NCBI GenBank assembly: GCA_049700315.1
Contig: JBNAVN010000003.1
Span: 1-64,000 of the forward strand
Direction: 5' to 3'
Source of the DNA: JAOAFX01 sp049700315
Lineage (GTDB): Bacteria; Hydrothermota; Tepidihabitantia; SM23-42; JAOAFX01
Length of the DNA: 64,000 nucleotides
The notes beneath the pieces are model-generated. The model had not been told where the DNA came from. It ran no database searches and was given only the letters and a program-made list of their open reading frames with translations. This document shows, one piece after another, positions 17,445 through 26,398 of the stretch; position 1 is the stretch's first letter, and the number at the start of each line of letters is the position of its first letter. A program made the translations under genes and the position numbers.

Positions 17445-17642
17445 GTGATCACCAGAGAAACGAAGGTTGAGAATATTCTCAGAGAATTTCCCGAGAAGAT
17501 ACCTATCTTTGTACAAATGGGTCTACCCTGCTTTGTCTGCGGTGAACGGTTCTGGGGCACAATTGAAGAATTGTGTCAGAGATATGATATTGAACCAGAA
17601 ACATTATCAAAAGAATTGAACAGAATCAATAAAGGGGTGTGA
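17445..17642 (+). CDS. DUF1858 domain protein
   Basis: A 65-residue DUF1858 protein (hybrid-cluster-associated redox-disulfide family). It has the typical start (TKVENILREFPE), and the CFVC pair at residues 29-32 that defines the redox-disulfide version. Function in the family is not established; a thiol redox or metal role is suspected. It is the first gene of a four-gene unit and overlaps the Nudix-PanD gene by ATG/TGA (four bases). The GTG start is leaderless, five bases after the -10 box. Confidence 0.85.
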   Translation: MITRETKVENILREFPEKIPIFVQMGLPCFVCGERFWGTIEELCQRYDIEPETLSKELNRINKGV

Positions 17643-18496
17643 ATATGCAAAAATGGTTATATTGTCCGGTCTGCAGAGGAAGTTTGGTGAAGAAACAATC
17701 AGTAATTCTTTGCAAAAAGTGTGGCTGGCAACATTATAAAAATCCTCTGCCTTCAGTTGCCGGATTTATAATGAATGCTGATGATGAGATATTATTGATC
17801 AAACGCGGTGCTGAACCAGAAAAAGGCAGATGGGCACTACCTTCGGGCTTTATTGAACCCAATGAAACACCAGAGCAGGCAGTATTGAGAGAATTGAAGG
17901 AAGAAACTGGGTTGAATGGCACGATAAAAAAGATGCTCGGAATTTATGTTGAACCAACAAGGTTCTATGGAGATGTGCTTCTCATTGGTTATGAGATTGA
18001 AGGCACCGGTGGCAAGATCAGACCCGGCTCAGATACCACAGAAGTCAATTTCTTTTCCAAAAACAAACTGCCAAGAATTCCATTTTTGAGCCATCGCGAA
18101 ATCATCAATCAGGGAATCAATAGTCAAACAGATAATGTCTATGTTGAAGTCCTGAAATCAAAGATTTCTGAAGCAGTCATTACTGATACAATTCTCTTTT
18201 ATAAGGGAAGTATGGGTATAGATGCAAAAATTATGCGGTCAGCGCACATTAAGCCCGGAGAAAAGGTGCAGGTTTTAAATTATGATAATGGCGAAAGGCT
18301 TGAAACCTATGTTATCCCTGAAAAACCAGATTCAAGGAAGTTCATCCTTTATGGTCCGGCTTCATTAAAAGGTAAGAAGGGACAGAGATTATGCATACTC
18401 TCTTATGCATTTGTTGCCCAGAATAAAGCAGAATTTTTTAAGCCGAGGATTGTCATCCTTGATACAAAAAATTTCATCAAAAAAATCAAATCCTAA
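17639..18496 (+). CDS. Zinc-ribbon Nudix hydrolase fused to PanD-like aspartate decarboxylase
   Basis: A 285-residue fusion. Residues 9-28 form a zinc ribbon (C9, C12, C25, C28). Residues 37-165 are a Nudix domain with a complete Nudix box (G70, E76, R84-E85, E88-E89, G91). Residues 168-280 match aspartate 1-decarboxylase: a lysine at 175 in the place of PanD Lys9, the self-cleavage Gly190-Ser191 after FYK, Arg220, Thr223 and Tyr224 (ERLETYVI), and SYAFV at the end of the barrel. The PanD Asn72 position is Tyr238. PanD makes beta-alanine for pantothenate/CoA from aspartate through a pyruvoyl group formed at Gly-Ser. So this protein would be cleaved in two. The start overlaps the DUF1858 gene; it is coupled to the radical SAM gene downstream. 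The Nudix substrate is unknown. Confidence 0.82.
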   Translation: MNMQKWLYCPVCRGSLVKKQSVILCKKCGWQHYKNPLPSVAGFIMNADDEILLIKRGAEPEKGRWALPSGFIEPNETPEQAVLRELKEETGLNGTIKKMLGIYVEPTRFYGDVLLIGYEIEGTGGKIRPGSDTTEVNFFSKNKLPRIPFLSHREIINQGINSQTDNVYVEVLKSKISEAVITDTILFYKGSMGIDAKIMRSAHIKPGEKVQVLNYDNGERLETYVIPEKPDSRKFILYGPASLKGKKGQRLCILSYAFVAQNKAEFFKPRIVILDTKNFIKKIKS

Positions 18497-19424
18497 AAAA
18501 TTTATATATGGACCGGTCCCTTCGCGACGGCTGGGCTATTCATTAGGAATTGATTTACTCATTCCCAAGACCTGCACTTATAATTGTATTTACTGCCAGT
18601 TAGGAAAGACAACAAATCAGACACTGAAGCGAAAAAAATATGTTCCATCAAGAATGATTTTGAAAGAACTGAGCCATTTGTTAAGAACAAAAACCCGCAT
18701 TGATTATATCACATTTTCCGGTTCTGGTGAACCAACCCTGAGTTCAGATATTGGACTATTAATAAAGAAAATTAGACGACTCACAAAAATCCCTGTTGCA
18801 GTTATAACTAATTCTTCCTTAATGCACAAAAAAGATGTCCAGAAAGGTCTATTAAGTGCGGATGTCATCCTGCCCACACTCACCACGGTTCAGGAAAAAA
18901 CATTCAGAAAAATTCATCGGTCAATCCCGGCGATAACTGCCAAAAAAATCGTTAATGGGTTGATTCGGTTTCGCAAATGTTACAAAGGGAAAATCTGGCT
19001 TGAGGTAATGCTTATCAAAGGGTTGAACGATTCAAAACAGGAAATTCAGGCATTAAAAAAGATAATAAGAAGAATCAAGCCTGATAGAATCCATCTAAAT
19101 ACTGTAGTAAGACCACCAAGTGAGAAATTTGCCCGACCCTTATCCATATCTGAACTGAAACGGATAAAGAAAATCATCGGAAGGAATTGCGAAATTGTAG
19201 CAGAATTCAAGAAACCAGGCAATGTTTCAAAATTTAAAGACAATAATGAAATGGTCTTACAATATTTAAGACGAAGACCTGCAACCCTTATTGATATGAA
19301 CAAAAGTCTGGGCATCAATCAAAGTGAATTGATAAAAAATCTTGAAAGACTCCTAAAATCCAGAAAAATCAAAAAGAAGAGATATGGAGGTAGAATTTTT
19401 TATGAAACAGTCAAAGATAGTTGA
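18459..19424 (+). CDS. Radical SAM protein (COG0731 type)
   Basis: A radical SAM enzyme of 321 residues from the proposed TTG start. The motif GPVPSRRLGYSLGID precedes the cluster-binding CTYNCIYC (C-x3-C-x2-C), and SGSGEPTL supplies the SAM-contact glycines. The last 60 residues (after about 260) form a small winged-helix-like tail with KIKKKRYGG. The family (COG0731) is close to the wybutosine-type radical SAM enzymes, but its reaction is not known. The frame stays open to ATG 18405 inside the upstream gene; TTG 18459 is preferred because GAGGA (18445-18449) is nine bases upstream. It overlaps the Nudix-PanD gene by 38 bases. Confidence 0.85.
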   Translation: MIQKISSKKSNPKKFIYGPVPSRRLGYSLGIDLLIPKTCTYNCIYCQLGKTTNQTLKRKKYVPSRMILKELSHLLRTKTRIDYITFSGSGEPTLSSDIGLLIKKIRRLTKIPVAVITNSSLMHKKDVQKGLLSADVILPTLTTVQEKTFRKIHRSIPAITAKKIVNGLIRFRKCYKGKIWLEVMLIKGLNDSKQEIQALKKIIRRIKPDRIHLNTVVRPPSEKFARPLSISELKRIKKIIGRNCEIVAEFKKPGNVSKFKDNNEMVLQYLRRRPATLIDMNKSLGINQSELIKNLERLLKSRKIKKKRYGGRIFYETVKDS

Positions 19425-19929
19425 ACCATATGATTTGTCAAAAGAGGAACTTCTGGAGTTTATTCCTGACCTTGCCAAAAACTGGCTTGCCCATGATGGA
19501 CTCTGGTTTTTGTGTATTGAACAGAAATACGGTATTGAATCAGCAATTGAACTTGATAAAAAGGCGTGGGAAAAATTTACAGTAATTGAAGCAGAAAGAA
19601 TAATGAAACGGCTGAATATAGAGCCCAATAGCGGTATTACAGGTTTGATTCAGGCGCTAAAATTCCGGCTGTATGCATTTATCAATAAGCAGGAAATTAT
19701 TGAAATCTCTGACAAAAGATGTGTGTTGAGAATGAATAACTGCCGTGTGCAGGAAGCGAGAAAGCGCAAAGGTCTGCCTGATTTTCCCTGCAAGCCTGTT
19801 GGTATAGTGGAATATGCCTATTTTGCCCAAACCATTGATAGCCGTATTAAGACCAATTGTATTACCTGTCCCCCAGATTCCCATCCCGACGATTATTTCT
19901 GCGCCTGGGAGTTTGTACTTCAGGATTAA
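19402..19929 (+). CDS. DUF6125-like protein
   Basis: A 175-residue soluble protein. I place it tentatively in DUF6125 / L-2-amino-thiazoline-4-carboxylate-hydrolase-like proteins on the basis of W..HDGLWF near the N-terminus, the central MNNCRVQEARK segment and the C-terminal cysteines (KTNCITCPPD...FCAWEF). The Cys-rich end (C in CRVQ, FPC, CITC, FC) could bind a metal or cluster. ATG 19402 is preferred to 19384 because GGAGG (19386-19390) precedes it by eleven bases. It overlaps the radical SAM gene by 23 bases, suggesting a shared pathway. Its 3' end converges with the TPR gene, with only three bases between stops. Confidence 0.65.
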   Translation: MKQSKIVEPYDLSKEELLEFIPDLAKNWLAHDGLWFLCIEQKYGIESAIELDKKAWEKFTVIEAERIMKRLNIEPNSGITGLIQALKFRLYAFINKQEIIEISDKRCVLRMNNCRVQEARKRKGLPDFPCKPVGIVEYAYFAQTIDSRIKTNCITCPPDSHPDDYFCAWEFVLQD

Positions 19930-19932
19930 ATT

Positions 19933-20667
19933 TTATTTTTCCTTGATCTGTTCCAGAAGTTTTAATGCCTCTGGTTGGTCATCAAGTATATAATCTGCCA
20001 CATAAGTAGGATTGTTTATTTCCAGGACTTTATTCAGATACCACCTTGCCTTTTCATATTCTCTTTTCTTGATGTATACCTTCGCCATATCCACATAAAG
20101 AATTGTATAATTTGAATCAATGGCAATTGCCTGATTCAAATATTCTATTGATTTATTCAGATTACCGCCCATCAGTTTTGGTAATTCGTAATAAAGCATA
20201 GCACAAGCATCCATGGCACCGGTATGTTTGGGATCAAGTTTTAAGACAATATCAATTTCCTTTTTGATCTCGGGAACCAGACTGAGAGAATTGAGAACAC
20301 CTTTTGTCTGTCCACTCCTTCCTAAGTTTACCATATACCAGAAGTGCGCCTGGGCACAGTCCTTGTCCAATGCCATTGCCCTTTTCCCATATTCCATGCC
20401 CCGGGTGTAGAAATTCAACTTCTCGTCCTTTTTTTCAGCATTGTCGCCCATAAGATAATTGATTCTGGAAAGTTCATAATTAGCCCGAAGGTTATCAGGC
20501 TCATCCTTAACAATATCAAGCAGTATCTCATAACTCTTCATTAAATTATCTTTGTTCAAATGTCTTGATTCGTATAAATCAATCGCCTCCTGTATCCTTA
20601 TGTCTGAGTTCTGTGCAAACAGAAATACAAAACTTGACAATAATCCAATGTAGATTCTGTAGTTCAT
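19933..20667 (-). CDS. Secreted TPR protein
   Basis: A 244-residue TPR protein with an N-terminal signal peptide (residues 1-18, IYIGLLSSFVFLFAQ), so it acts in the periplasm or at the envelope. Tetratricopeptide helices follow: AIDLYESRHLNKDNLMKSY, the alpha-pairs around residues 50-110, and repeats around 160-230 such as SIEYLNQAIAI and KARWYLNKVLEI. AGGAGG is placed four bases before the ATG. It lies 37 bases downstream of the deacetylase gene and may be the last gene of the envelope operon. No enzymatic motif. Confidence 0.8.
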   Translation of the reverse strand: MNYRIYIGLLSSFVFLFAQNSDIRIQEAIDLYESRHLNKDNLMKSYEILLDIVKDEPDNLRANYELSRINYLMGDNAEKKDEKLNFYTRGMEYGKRAMALDKDCAQAHFWYMVNLGRSGQTKGVLNSLSLVPEIKKEIDIVLKLDPKHTGAMDACAMLYYELPKLMGGNLNKSIEYLNQAIAIDSNYTILYVDMAKVYIKKREYEKARWYLNKVLEINNPTYVADYILDDQPEALKLLEQIKEK

Positions 20668-20704
20668 ATAACCTCCTTATATACAAATATTTTGTCTGTT
20701 TTTC

Positions 20705-21436
20705 TCAGCATTTTTGATGGCTGTCCATTTTTAACATTGTCGCAATCGTAAAACAATTGATTGCCTTCTGTTGAAGACGTTCATAATAATACAGAATTGA
20801 TGGCTTTTCTGAAATCTTCACTCGCAATGTAAATACATTATCAGTAATGTATATCGCTTCCTTCTTAATACTCAAATCATTCTTTCCATCACCACCAAAA
20901 CCATATTTGTATCCTGCCTCCTTAACCTTACTCAGTACTACCGGATTGATTCTATTAAACGGATACGAAATGGCATCAATTGGTCCGAGATATTTCTCTA
21001 AAACTCTCTTGGATTCAAATATCTCATATTCTAACCTTTCAGAATTCATCCGGGCAAGGTTGCAGTGCGACATGGTGTGAGAGCCAAAACTGACACCCGA
21101 TTCTTTCATTTCCAAAATTTGATGCCAATCAAGATGGCGGTTTCTTTTCTTCCAAATTGAGATATCCCAGTAATTTTCCATACCAATATAATCCACTACC
21201 AAAAACACAATCGCTGGACATCGGTATTTTTTCAAAATCGGAAATGCGTAATGATACAAATTTTCTTCACCATCATCAAAGGTGATGATTATCCCATCTT
21301 TTTTCTGCTCGGGTAGAATAATATCATAGCCACTATCAATAATTGTCTTGATAAAAAAATCAAATTGCCAGGGAAAATTCCAGGTACCGCCGAACTGAAA
21401 CTGATCAGTTATTCTGTGGAACTGCAATGCCTTCAT
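20705..21436 (-). CDS. Polysaccharide deacetylase family protein
   Basis: A 243-residue NodB-type deacetylase. Motif 1 is ITFDDG (Asp catalytic base and metal ligand), motif 2 is SHTMSH (H-x3-H zinc ligands), motif 3 is represented by ISYPFNR. It probably removes acetyl groups from an envelope glycan. There is no signal peptide, so it is predicted to be cytoplasmic or to act on lipid-linked intermediates. The ATG at 21436 is used because the family starts near LQFHRI; an ATG at 21457 would add seven residues. It overlaps the MFS gene by 32 bases, so it is translationally coupled to it. Confidence 0.85.
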   Translation of the reverse strand: MKALQFHRITDQFQFGGTWNFPWQFDFFIKTIIDSGYDIILPEQKKDGIIITFDDGEENLYHYAFPILKKYRCPAIVFLVVDYIGMENYWDISIWKKRNRHLDWHQILEMKESGVSFGSHTMSHCNLARMNSERLEYEIFESKRVLEKYLGPIDAISYPFNRINPVVLSKVKEAGYKYGFGGDGKNDLSIKKEAIYITDNVFTLRVKISEKPSILYYYERLQQKAINCFTIATMLKMDSHQKC

Positions 21437-22811
21437 TATTGCTTTTTGCCCGAACAATTAAAATCCAGCTTGCGATGGCAAGGACAAACACAATTCCTCC
21501 AAAGATAAAAAAGAGAATTTTTCTGCTTATAAAAGCTGCAAGCGAACCAACAACCAATGCACCAACAACAAATGTTAAATTCAAAAGCCAATCACGGAAA
21601 GAAAATATTCTTCCCCGAATTTCTTCATCTGCATAATGATGGATCAGTGTATCCTGACCAATAAATATTGGCGATGCTGCAGCACCTACAATCAGGGCAA
21701 TGATAATGAATTGATAGAACTGGCTAATAAAAGGAAATGCAATCAGTCCAATACCAATAATAACGAAGCAATAAACGATAAAGACCTTCAAATCAAGGTA
21801 GTGCCCAAGTGTCCCTGCAATATAAGCGCCAAGCAGAAGTCCAATTGCGCCAACTGCAGCAAGCACACCGACACCCCTTGTTCCCCATTCCATATCCTGC
21901 TGGATTGTAGGAATTGCCAGAACATATATCACACTCCCCGCAACAATCATCAAAAAAATTGTACCCATTGCAAAACTTAGATTTTTCTTCTTTACAATAT
22001 GCCTGATTGCCTGAAACATTTCTTTCAGAATTTTCAGTATCCCATCTTTTACCATTATGACCAGATTCTCAGGTTTCAAATGGCTTGCTTCTTTGGCCCG
22101 TTCTCTTAATTTTACCTTCATTATATAAAGCATTATCGCTGATATGCCGAATGTAATGCCGTCAATAAGAAATGCAACAATCCAGCCAGCAATGCCCAAT
22201 ACATTCTTCCAGATGGGCCAATCAATGATCAGTCCGCCTGTTGCCATACCCAAAAATGTCGCTCCTCTACCCACGAGATTGATGATGGAATTTGCCGTTA
22301 GCAGTCTCTTTTTTGATACAAGATTGGGAATTATGGCACTCCTTGCAGTATTGAAAAATAGAGCAAGCAGGAACATAAAGAAAACAATTCCAAATACTGG
22401 ATAAATATTTTTTGTGTATATATAAACCAGCGGCAGAAAGAATGCACAAATCATCCGAAGTGTATCACATATCACCATAACCTTTTTCTTATGCCAGCGG
22501 TCAACCAGAACTCCGGCAATTGGTCCAAAAATCAATACGGGAAGGGTAATGAATAACGCAAGTTGCGACAACAAGAAAGGCGTCCTCTCTTTGGGAAACA
22601 AACCAATAAGAGCGATGAGAGCAATGTAGTCAAGTTTATCACCAAATTGACTGACTGTCTGTGAAAACACAAAGATTGAGAAATCCCGTATTTTTAGTAT
22701 ATTCCAGAATTTAACCCTGCTTATGACACACCTCAGTGTAAAAATCCAGAACCTGCTTCGTGACAGCTTTCCAGTCGTATTTTTTTGCCTTTTCTCTGCC
22801 TGCAGAGCCAA
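21405..22811 (-). CDS. MFS transporter
   Basis: A major facilitator superfamily permease with about twelve hydrophobic segments starting near FSIFVFSQTVSQFGDKL, and the loop 2-3 motif GVLVDRWHKKKVM, typical of the MFS_3/MFS_1 exporters. The substrate is unknown. The frame opens at 22811 but its first 33 codons lie over the end of the glycosyltransferase gene, and no ATG, GTG or TTG occurs in frame between that point and the first helix, so the true start is unclear. It is part of a minus-strand unit with a glycosyltransferase and a deacetylase and could export or flip a product of theirs. Confidence 0.85.
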   Translation of the reverse strand: MALQAEKRQKNTTGKLSRSRFWIFTLRCVISRVKFWNILKIRDFSIFVFSQTVSQFGDKLDYIALIALIGLFPKERTPFLLSQLALFITLPVLIFGPIAGVLVDRWHKKKVMVICDTLRMICAFFLPLVYIYTKNIYPVFGIVFFMFLLALFFNTARSAIIPNLVSKKRLLTANSIINLVGRGATFLGMATGGLIIDWPIWKNVLGIAGWIVAFLIDGITFGISAIMLYIMKVKLRERAKEASHLKPENLVIMVKDGILKILKEMFQAIRHIVKKKNLSFAMGTIFLMIVAGSVIYVLAIPTIQQDMEWGTRGVGVLAAVGAIGLLLGAYIAGTLGHYLDLKVFIVYCFVIIGIGLIAFPFISQFYQFIIIALIVGAAASPIFIGQDTLIHHYADEEIRGRIFSFRDWLLNLTFVVGALVVGSLAAFISRKILFFIFGGIVFVLAIASWILIVRAKSNNEGIAVPQNN

Positions 22812-23832
22812 GTTTTCTCATCAATTCAGGTTGTCTCAGAAGATAAATTACCTTCTCGGCAAGAGAATCAGGATTCATTGGTTCAAAGAACAAACCCTCA
22901 ATCCCCTCGCCAAGGATTGTTCTATATCCTGGTATATCAGATGCGACAATGGGTTTGCCACTTGCCATTGCCTCAAGCAGCACAATGCCAAAACTTTCTG
23001 CACCGGTCGCAGGTGAACAATAGATATCACAGGAGGCATAATAACGTGGCAGGTCTTCGGGTGTTACAAAACCAACAAATACTACATTTTCCTTTATATG
23101 CTCTTCAATATAGCGCCGATAATAATGCTCTAAAAATCCCTCACCAACTATCACAAGTTTTGCTTCAGGAAATTCTTTCACTATTTTGGGAAATGCCATC
23201 AAAAGATACTTCAGTCCTTTGCGCGGTTCAAACCTTCCTACAAAAAGAATCTTTGGCGAATATCTCTTAAGTTCTTCTATCTGAGGTAGCGCCGGATGGA
23301 ATCTCTCTGTATCAATGCCATTGGGAATAATTCGATATTCACCGATTGGGAAATAACGCAGAACACAATCCCGTGCCACTGTAGAAACTGCAATCATACC
23401 ATCAATTCTTCTGAAGTATTGTTCTAAAACAGGTTCCCACAATACATAACCAAAACTCTCTTCATAAGCCGAATGGAAAGTGACAAAATTCCTGGCACTG
23501 GAATATTTGATGGCAAGATAAGGCAGGGTTGGTGCAAGTGCACCATGAAGATGAATAACATCAAACTTCTCTGCCTCCAGAAAACGACGAACCTGCCAGG
23601 GCAGGGTGATGCCAAAACTTAAAACTGAGAATGAGCGATTCTTTGGAAATTTTATTGCCCTACCCATTCTTATGATTTTTTCATCCACATAGGGATAATT
23701 CTTGCCAAATGAAGGTGCAACAATCTTTGTTAAATGCCCCATCTGATTCAGATTTTTCCAGAGATGAAGGATGTGTTCTGATATGCCACCGGTATGAGGA
23801 TAGAAAATATCTGAAACAAGCAAAATCTTCAA
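22711..23832 (-). CDS. GT4-family glycosyltransferase
   Basis: A 373-residue GT-B glycosyltransferase. The N-terminal nucleotide-fold begins LLVSDIFYPHTGGIS, typical of PimB/PimC-like mannosyltransferases; the C-terminal half has KILFVGRFEPRKGL and the E-x7-E signature (ESFGIVLLEAMASGKPIVA). It transfers a sugar from a nucleotide or GDP donor onto a lipid or glycan. The start is a TTG at 23832 overlapping the dut stop (ATTGA), and its 3' end overlaps the MFS frame. The acceptor is not known; neighbours suggest an envelope glycolipid. Confidence 0.88.
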   Translation of the reverse strand: MKILLVSDIFYPHTGGISEHILHLWKNLNQMGHLTKIVAPSFGKNYPYVDEKIIRMGRAIKFPKNRSFSVLSFGITLPWQVRRFLEAEKFDVIHLHGALAPTLPYLAIKYSSARNFVTFHSAYEESFGYVLWEPVLEQYFRRIDGMIAVSTVARDCVLRYFPIGEYRIIPNGIDTERFHPALPQIEELKRYSPKILFVGRFEPRKGLKYLLMAFPKIVKEFPEAKLVIVGEGFLEHYYRRYIEEHIKENVVFVGFVTPEDLPRYYASCDIYCSPATGAESFGIVLLEAMASGKPIVASDIPGYRTILGEGIEGLFFEPMNPDSLAEKVIYLLRQPELMRKLGSAGREKAKKYDWKAVTKQVLDFYTEVCHKQG

Positions 23833-24323
23833 TCAATACCCCCGGTATGACCAAAACCACCACTTCCCCGTTCGGTTCTATTCAATTTTCTTACCTTTCT
23901 AAATTCTGCCTTTATGACCTTTGCTATTACCATCTGTGCGATTCTATCACCCGGCTTTATTCTAACGCCTTTTCTACCAAAGTTAAAAAGAATCACCTTT
24001 ATCTCGCCGCGGTAATCTGCATCTATTGTGCCCGGTGCATTTAGAATGCCGATGCCATATTTCAATGCCAGACCACTGCGGGGTCTAACCTGTGCCTCAT
24101 AGCCTGCTGGTATTTCAATCTTGATACCTGTGGGAATGGCGCAAAAATCATGCGGCCGCAGGACCACTGTTCTCTGAATGTCTGCGTACAAATCGCAACC
24201 GGCCGATTGCGGAGTTTGATATTTTGGTATGAAATTGCCCTTTATTTTGATTCTTATTTTTTCAATGTTCCTATTATTATTAGGTGTTTTGGACTTTAAG
24301 TATTTAGGCATTTTGTGAGTCAT
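23829..24323 (-). CDS. dut: dUTP diphosphatase
   Basis: A 164-residue trimeric-type dUTPase with all five motifs: SAGCDLYA, PRSGLALK, GTIDADYRGE, RIAQMV and RGSGGFGHTG. It hydrolyses dUTP to dUMP and PPi, keeping uracil out of DNA and supplying dTMP synthesis. About 25 residues before the first motif are extra and basic. ATG 24323 is chosen because it overlaps the acyltransferase stop as ATGA; an in-frame ATG at 24353 lies deeper in that gene. It sits in an otherwise envelope-related operon. Confidence 0.95.
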   Translation of the reverse strand: MTHKMPKYLKSKTPNNNRNIEKIRIKIKGNFIPKYQTPQSAGCDLYADIQRTVVLRPHDFCAIPTGIKIEIPAGYEAQVRPRSGLALKYGIGILNAPGTIDADYRGEIKVILFNFGRKGVRIKPGDRIAQMVIAKVIKAEFRKVRKLNRTERGSGGFGHTGGID

Positions 24324-25165
24324 TCTATCCACTCTGGATGAAATACAAACCACTGGTCTGGAAACCTAGATATAATCTCTTCAAATCTCTTTATCATAAA
24401 CTTGTAAAATTCCTTTTCATCATCAAACATTTTCATCGGCTCAACGACACCTAAATAGCGCTTTCTTTCACCTGCTCTGTTCAATAAGACCATATATCCA
24501 AACAAAACCGGAATTTTCCTTCTCACAATTATCTCACCCAAATTTTTAGGAAAACTCCTTTTTCCTGAAAAAAATCTGAATATCGTGCCCTGTTTCATTA
24601 AATCCCGGTCTGCAAGAACAGCCAGTATCCGGTTTTTTTTTATTGCTTCAAGAAGCGCATAACTTGCCCGTGATAAAGTAAATGTCTTCAATCCTGTTGC
24701 CTCACGGTGTTTTGTATACAATTTGAACATCTCAGGTTCAGTCTCTTCAACCAGTGCATTCATTGGAAAGCCACAAGCAGCAAGATAACTACCTGCATAA
24801 TCCCAGTTTCCAATGTGCATGGTAATCAGGATACATCCCTTATTATGCGCAAGTGCATCATTCAGATTTTCAATTCCCTGAGGAATGACATTTTCTATCA
24901 GTTCTTCCTTCTTCAAAAATCCCAGTCGAAAAAAGTCAATCATACATCGGGCGAAATTCTCAAAGGTCCGGCGACAGAAATAATTATGGTATTCTGGCTT
25001 TGAAGGGAATATGTAGTATAAATTCCGCAGGATGTATACTCTCTTCTTTTTAAGAAAAAAATAACAGATTCCACCAATAAAGCGCGCAAGTCCATCTGCA
25101 ATTCTCAAAGGAATTATCTTTGTCAATCCCACTCCACATTTTTGTAGTCTAACCGCGATATTCAC
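24320..25165 (-). CDS. LpxL/HtrB-like lysophospholipid acyltransferase
   Basis: A 281-residue membrane-associated acyltransferase of the lipid A late-acyltransferase (LpxL/HtrB) family. The catalytic H-x4-D is HIGNWD near residue 117, and PMNALVEETEPEMF with RDLMKQGTIFRFFSGKR are the usual following blocks. One hydrophobic anchor (ARFIGGICYFFL) is at residues 27-38. The gene indicates acylation of a lipid A-like or phosphatidylinositol-mannoside-like lipid; the adjacent PimB-like glycosyltransferase leaves both options open. It is 15 bases downstream of the aminotransferase gene and overlaps dut by ATGA. Confidence 0.88.
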   Translation of the reverse strand: MNIAVRLQKCGVGLTKIIPLRIADGLARFIGGICYFFLKKKRVYILRNLYYIFPSKPEYHNYFCRRTFENFARCMIDFFRLGFLKKEELIENVIPQGIENLNDALAHNKGCILITMHIGNWDYAGSYLAACGFPMNALVEETEPEMFKLYTKHREATGLKTFTLSRASYALLEAIKKNRILAVLADRDLMKQGTIFRFFSGKRSFPKNLGEIIVRRKIPVLFGYMVLLNRAGERKRYLGVVEPMKMFDDEKEFYKFMIKRFEEIISRFPDQWFVFHPEWIE

Positions 25166-25180
25166 CAGTCAATAAATATG

Positions 25181-26392
25181 CTATTGCTTATACTCTCTTA
25201 GCGCAATACCCAGTATCTTCATAGCACTTCTGATATCTTCTTCTTTAAGCACATAGGCAATTCTCACCTGATTTTTGCCCTTTTTTAGTGTTGAATAGAA
25301 TCCATTTGCGGGTGCAAGCATCACTGTCCTATTCTGGTAATTGAAATCGGTCAAGAGCCACTGACAGAAATGGTCTGCATCTTTCACAGGCAAACTCAGT
25401 ACCGTATAAAATGCACCTTCTGGTTTATGTCCATAAACATCAGGAATTTCTTTTAAACATTCAAATAGCAAATTGCGTCGATGCTCATATTCCCTGATCA
25501 TCGGTGTAATATACTTGTTGATATTCTTATATGCGGCAATAGCACCAATCTGCTCTAAGGTTGGAGGGCATAATCGCGCCTGACAGAACCTTATTATTGC
25601 ATCCATTACCTTTTTATTACGACTGATAATACATCCGACCCTGGCACCACAGGCAGAAAACCTTTTTGATATAGAATCCATTAAAATCACACGGTCTTCA
25701 ATTTCCGGCAGGGACAGAGCACTGATGTGTGCTTTGCCATCGTAGATAAACTCCCGATATACTTCATCAGAAAGAATGAATAGATTGTGTTTTTTACTCA
25801 AACGCTGGAGGATAAACATCTCCTCTTCAGTAAGCACAGTTCCTGTTGGATTATTTGGTGTATTGATAAGAATTGCCCTCGTCCGATTGGTTATTCTCTT
25901 TTCAATCTCTGACTCAGGTGGGATATGAAAACCATTTTCAATCTTTGTCTCTATTGCAACCAATTTGATATTAGCCATTACCGAGAAACCATTGTAATTT
26001 GTATAATAGGGTTCAAAAATAATTATTTCATCTCTTGGGTCGCAAACTGTCATCATGGCAAATATTATTGCCTCACTCCCACCAACCGTAATCCAGATAT
26101 TGTCCAGATCCAGATCAAAACCAAGATTTCGGTAATAGTCAAGAATTGCAAGACGTAAATCAAGTATTCCACCTGAAGGACCATAACCAAGAACCTTTTC
26201 CTTATGCTGGGTAATCGCCTCAAATATCTCCGCAGGCGTCTCAATATCAGGTTGACCAATATTCAGGTGATAAATTTTTATCCCCTTTTTCTTTGCCTCA
26301 TCAGCAAATGAAGACAGTTTTCTGATTGGTGAATAGGGCATTTTTCCTGCCCTTCGTGAAAGTATATTTTCTCCTGTTTTATTATTAGCCAT
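25181..26392 (-). CDS. Class I/II pyridoxal-phosphate aminotransferase
   Basis: A 403-residue fold-type I aminotransferase similar to aspartate/aromatic aminotransferases. Visible are HLNIGQPDIETP, INTPNNPTGTVL, LSDEVYREFIYD and the PLP lysine in MDSISKRFSACGARVG; the arginine that binds the substrate carboxylate is in QVRIAYVL. Its amino acid is not certain. ATG 26392 is preferred: the -10 box of a consensus promoter ends six bases upstream, and the longer ATG 26419 would fall inside the promoter spacer. It is the first gene of the minus-strand operon running to the deacetylase. Confidence 0.9.
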   Translation of the reverse strand: MANNKTGENILSRRAGKMPYSPIRKLSSFADEAKKKGIKIYHLNIGQPDIETPAEIFEAITQHKEKVLGYGPSGGILDLRLAILDYYRNLGFDLDLDNIWITVGGSEAIIFAMMTVCDPRDEIIIFEPYYTNYNGFSVMANIKLVAIETKIENGFHIPPESEIEKRITNRTRAILINTPNNPTGTVLTEEEMFILQRLSKKHNLFILSDEVYREFIYDGKAHISALSLPEIEDRVILMDSISKRFSACGARVGCIISRNKKVMDAIIRFCQARLCPPTLEQIGAIAAYKNINKYITPMIREYEHRRNLLFECLKEIPDVYGHKPEGAFYTVLSLPVKDADHFCQWLLTDFNYQNRTVMLAPANGFYSTLKKGKNQVRIAYVLKEEDIRSAMKILGIALREYKQ

Positions 26393-26398
26393 AGTGAA

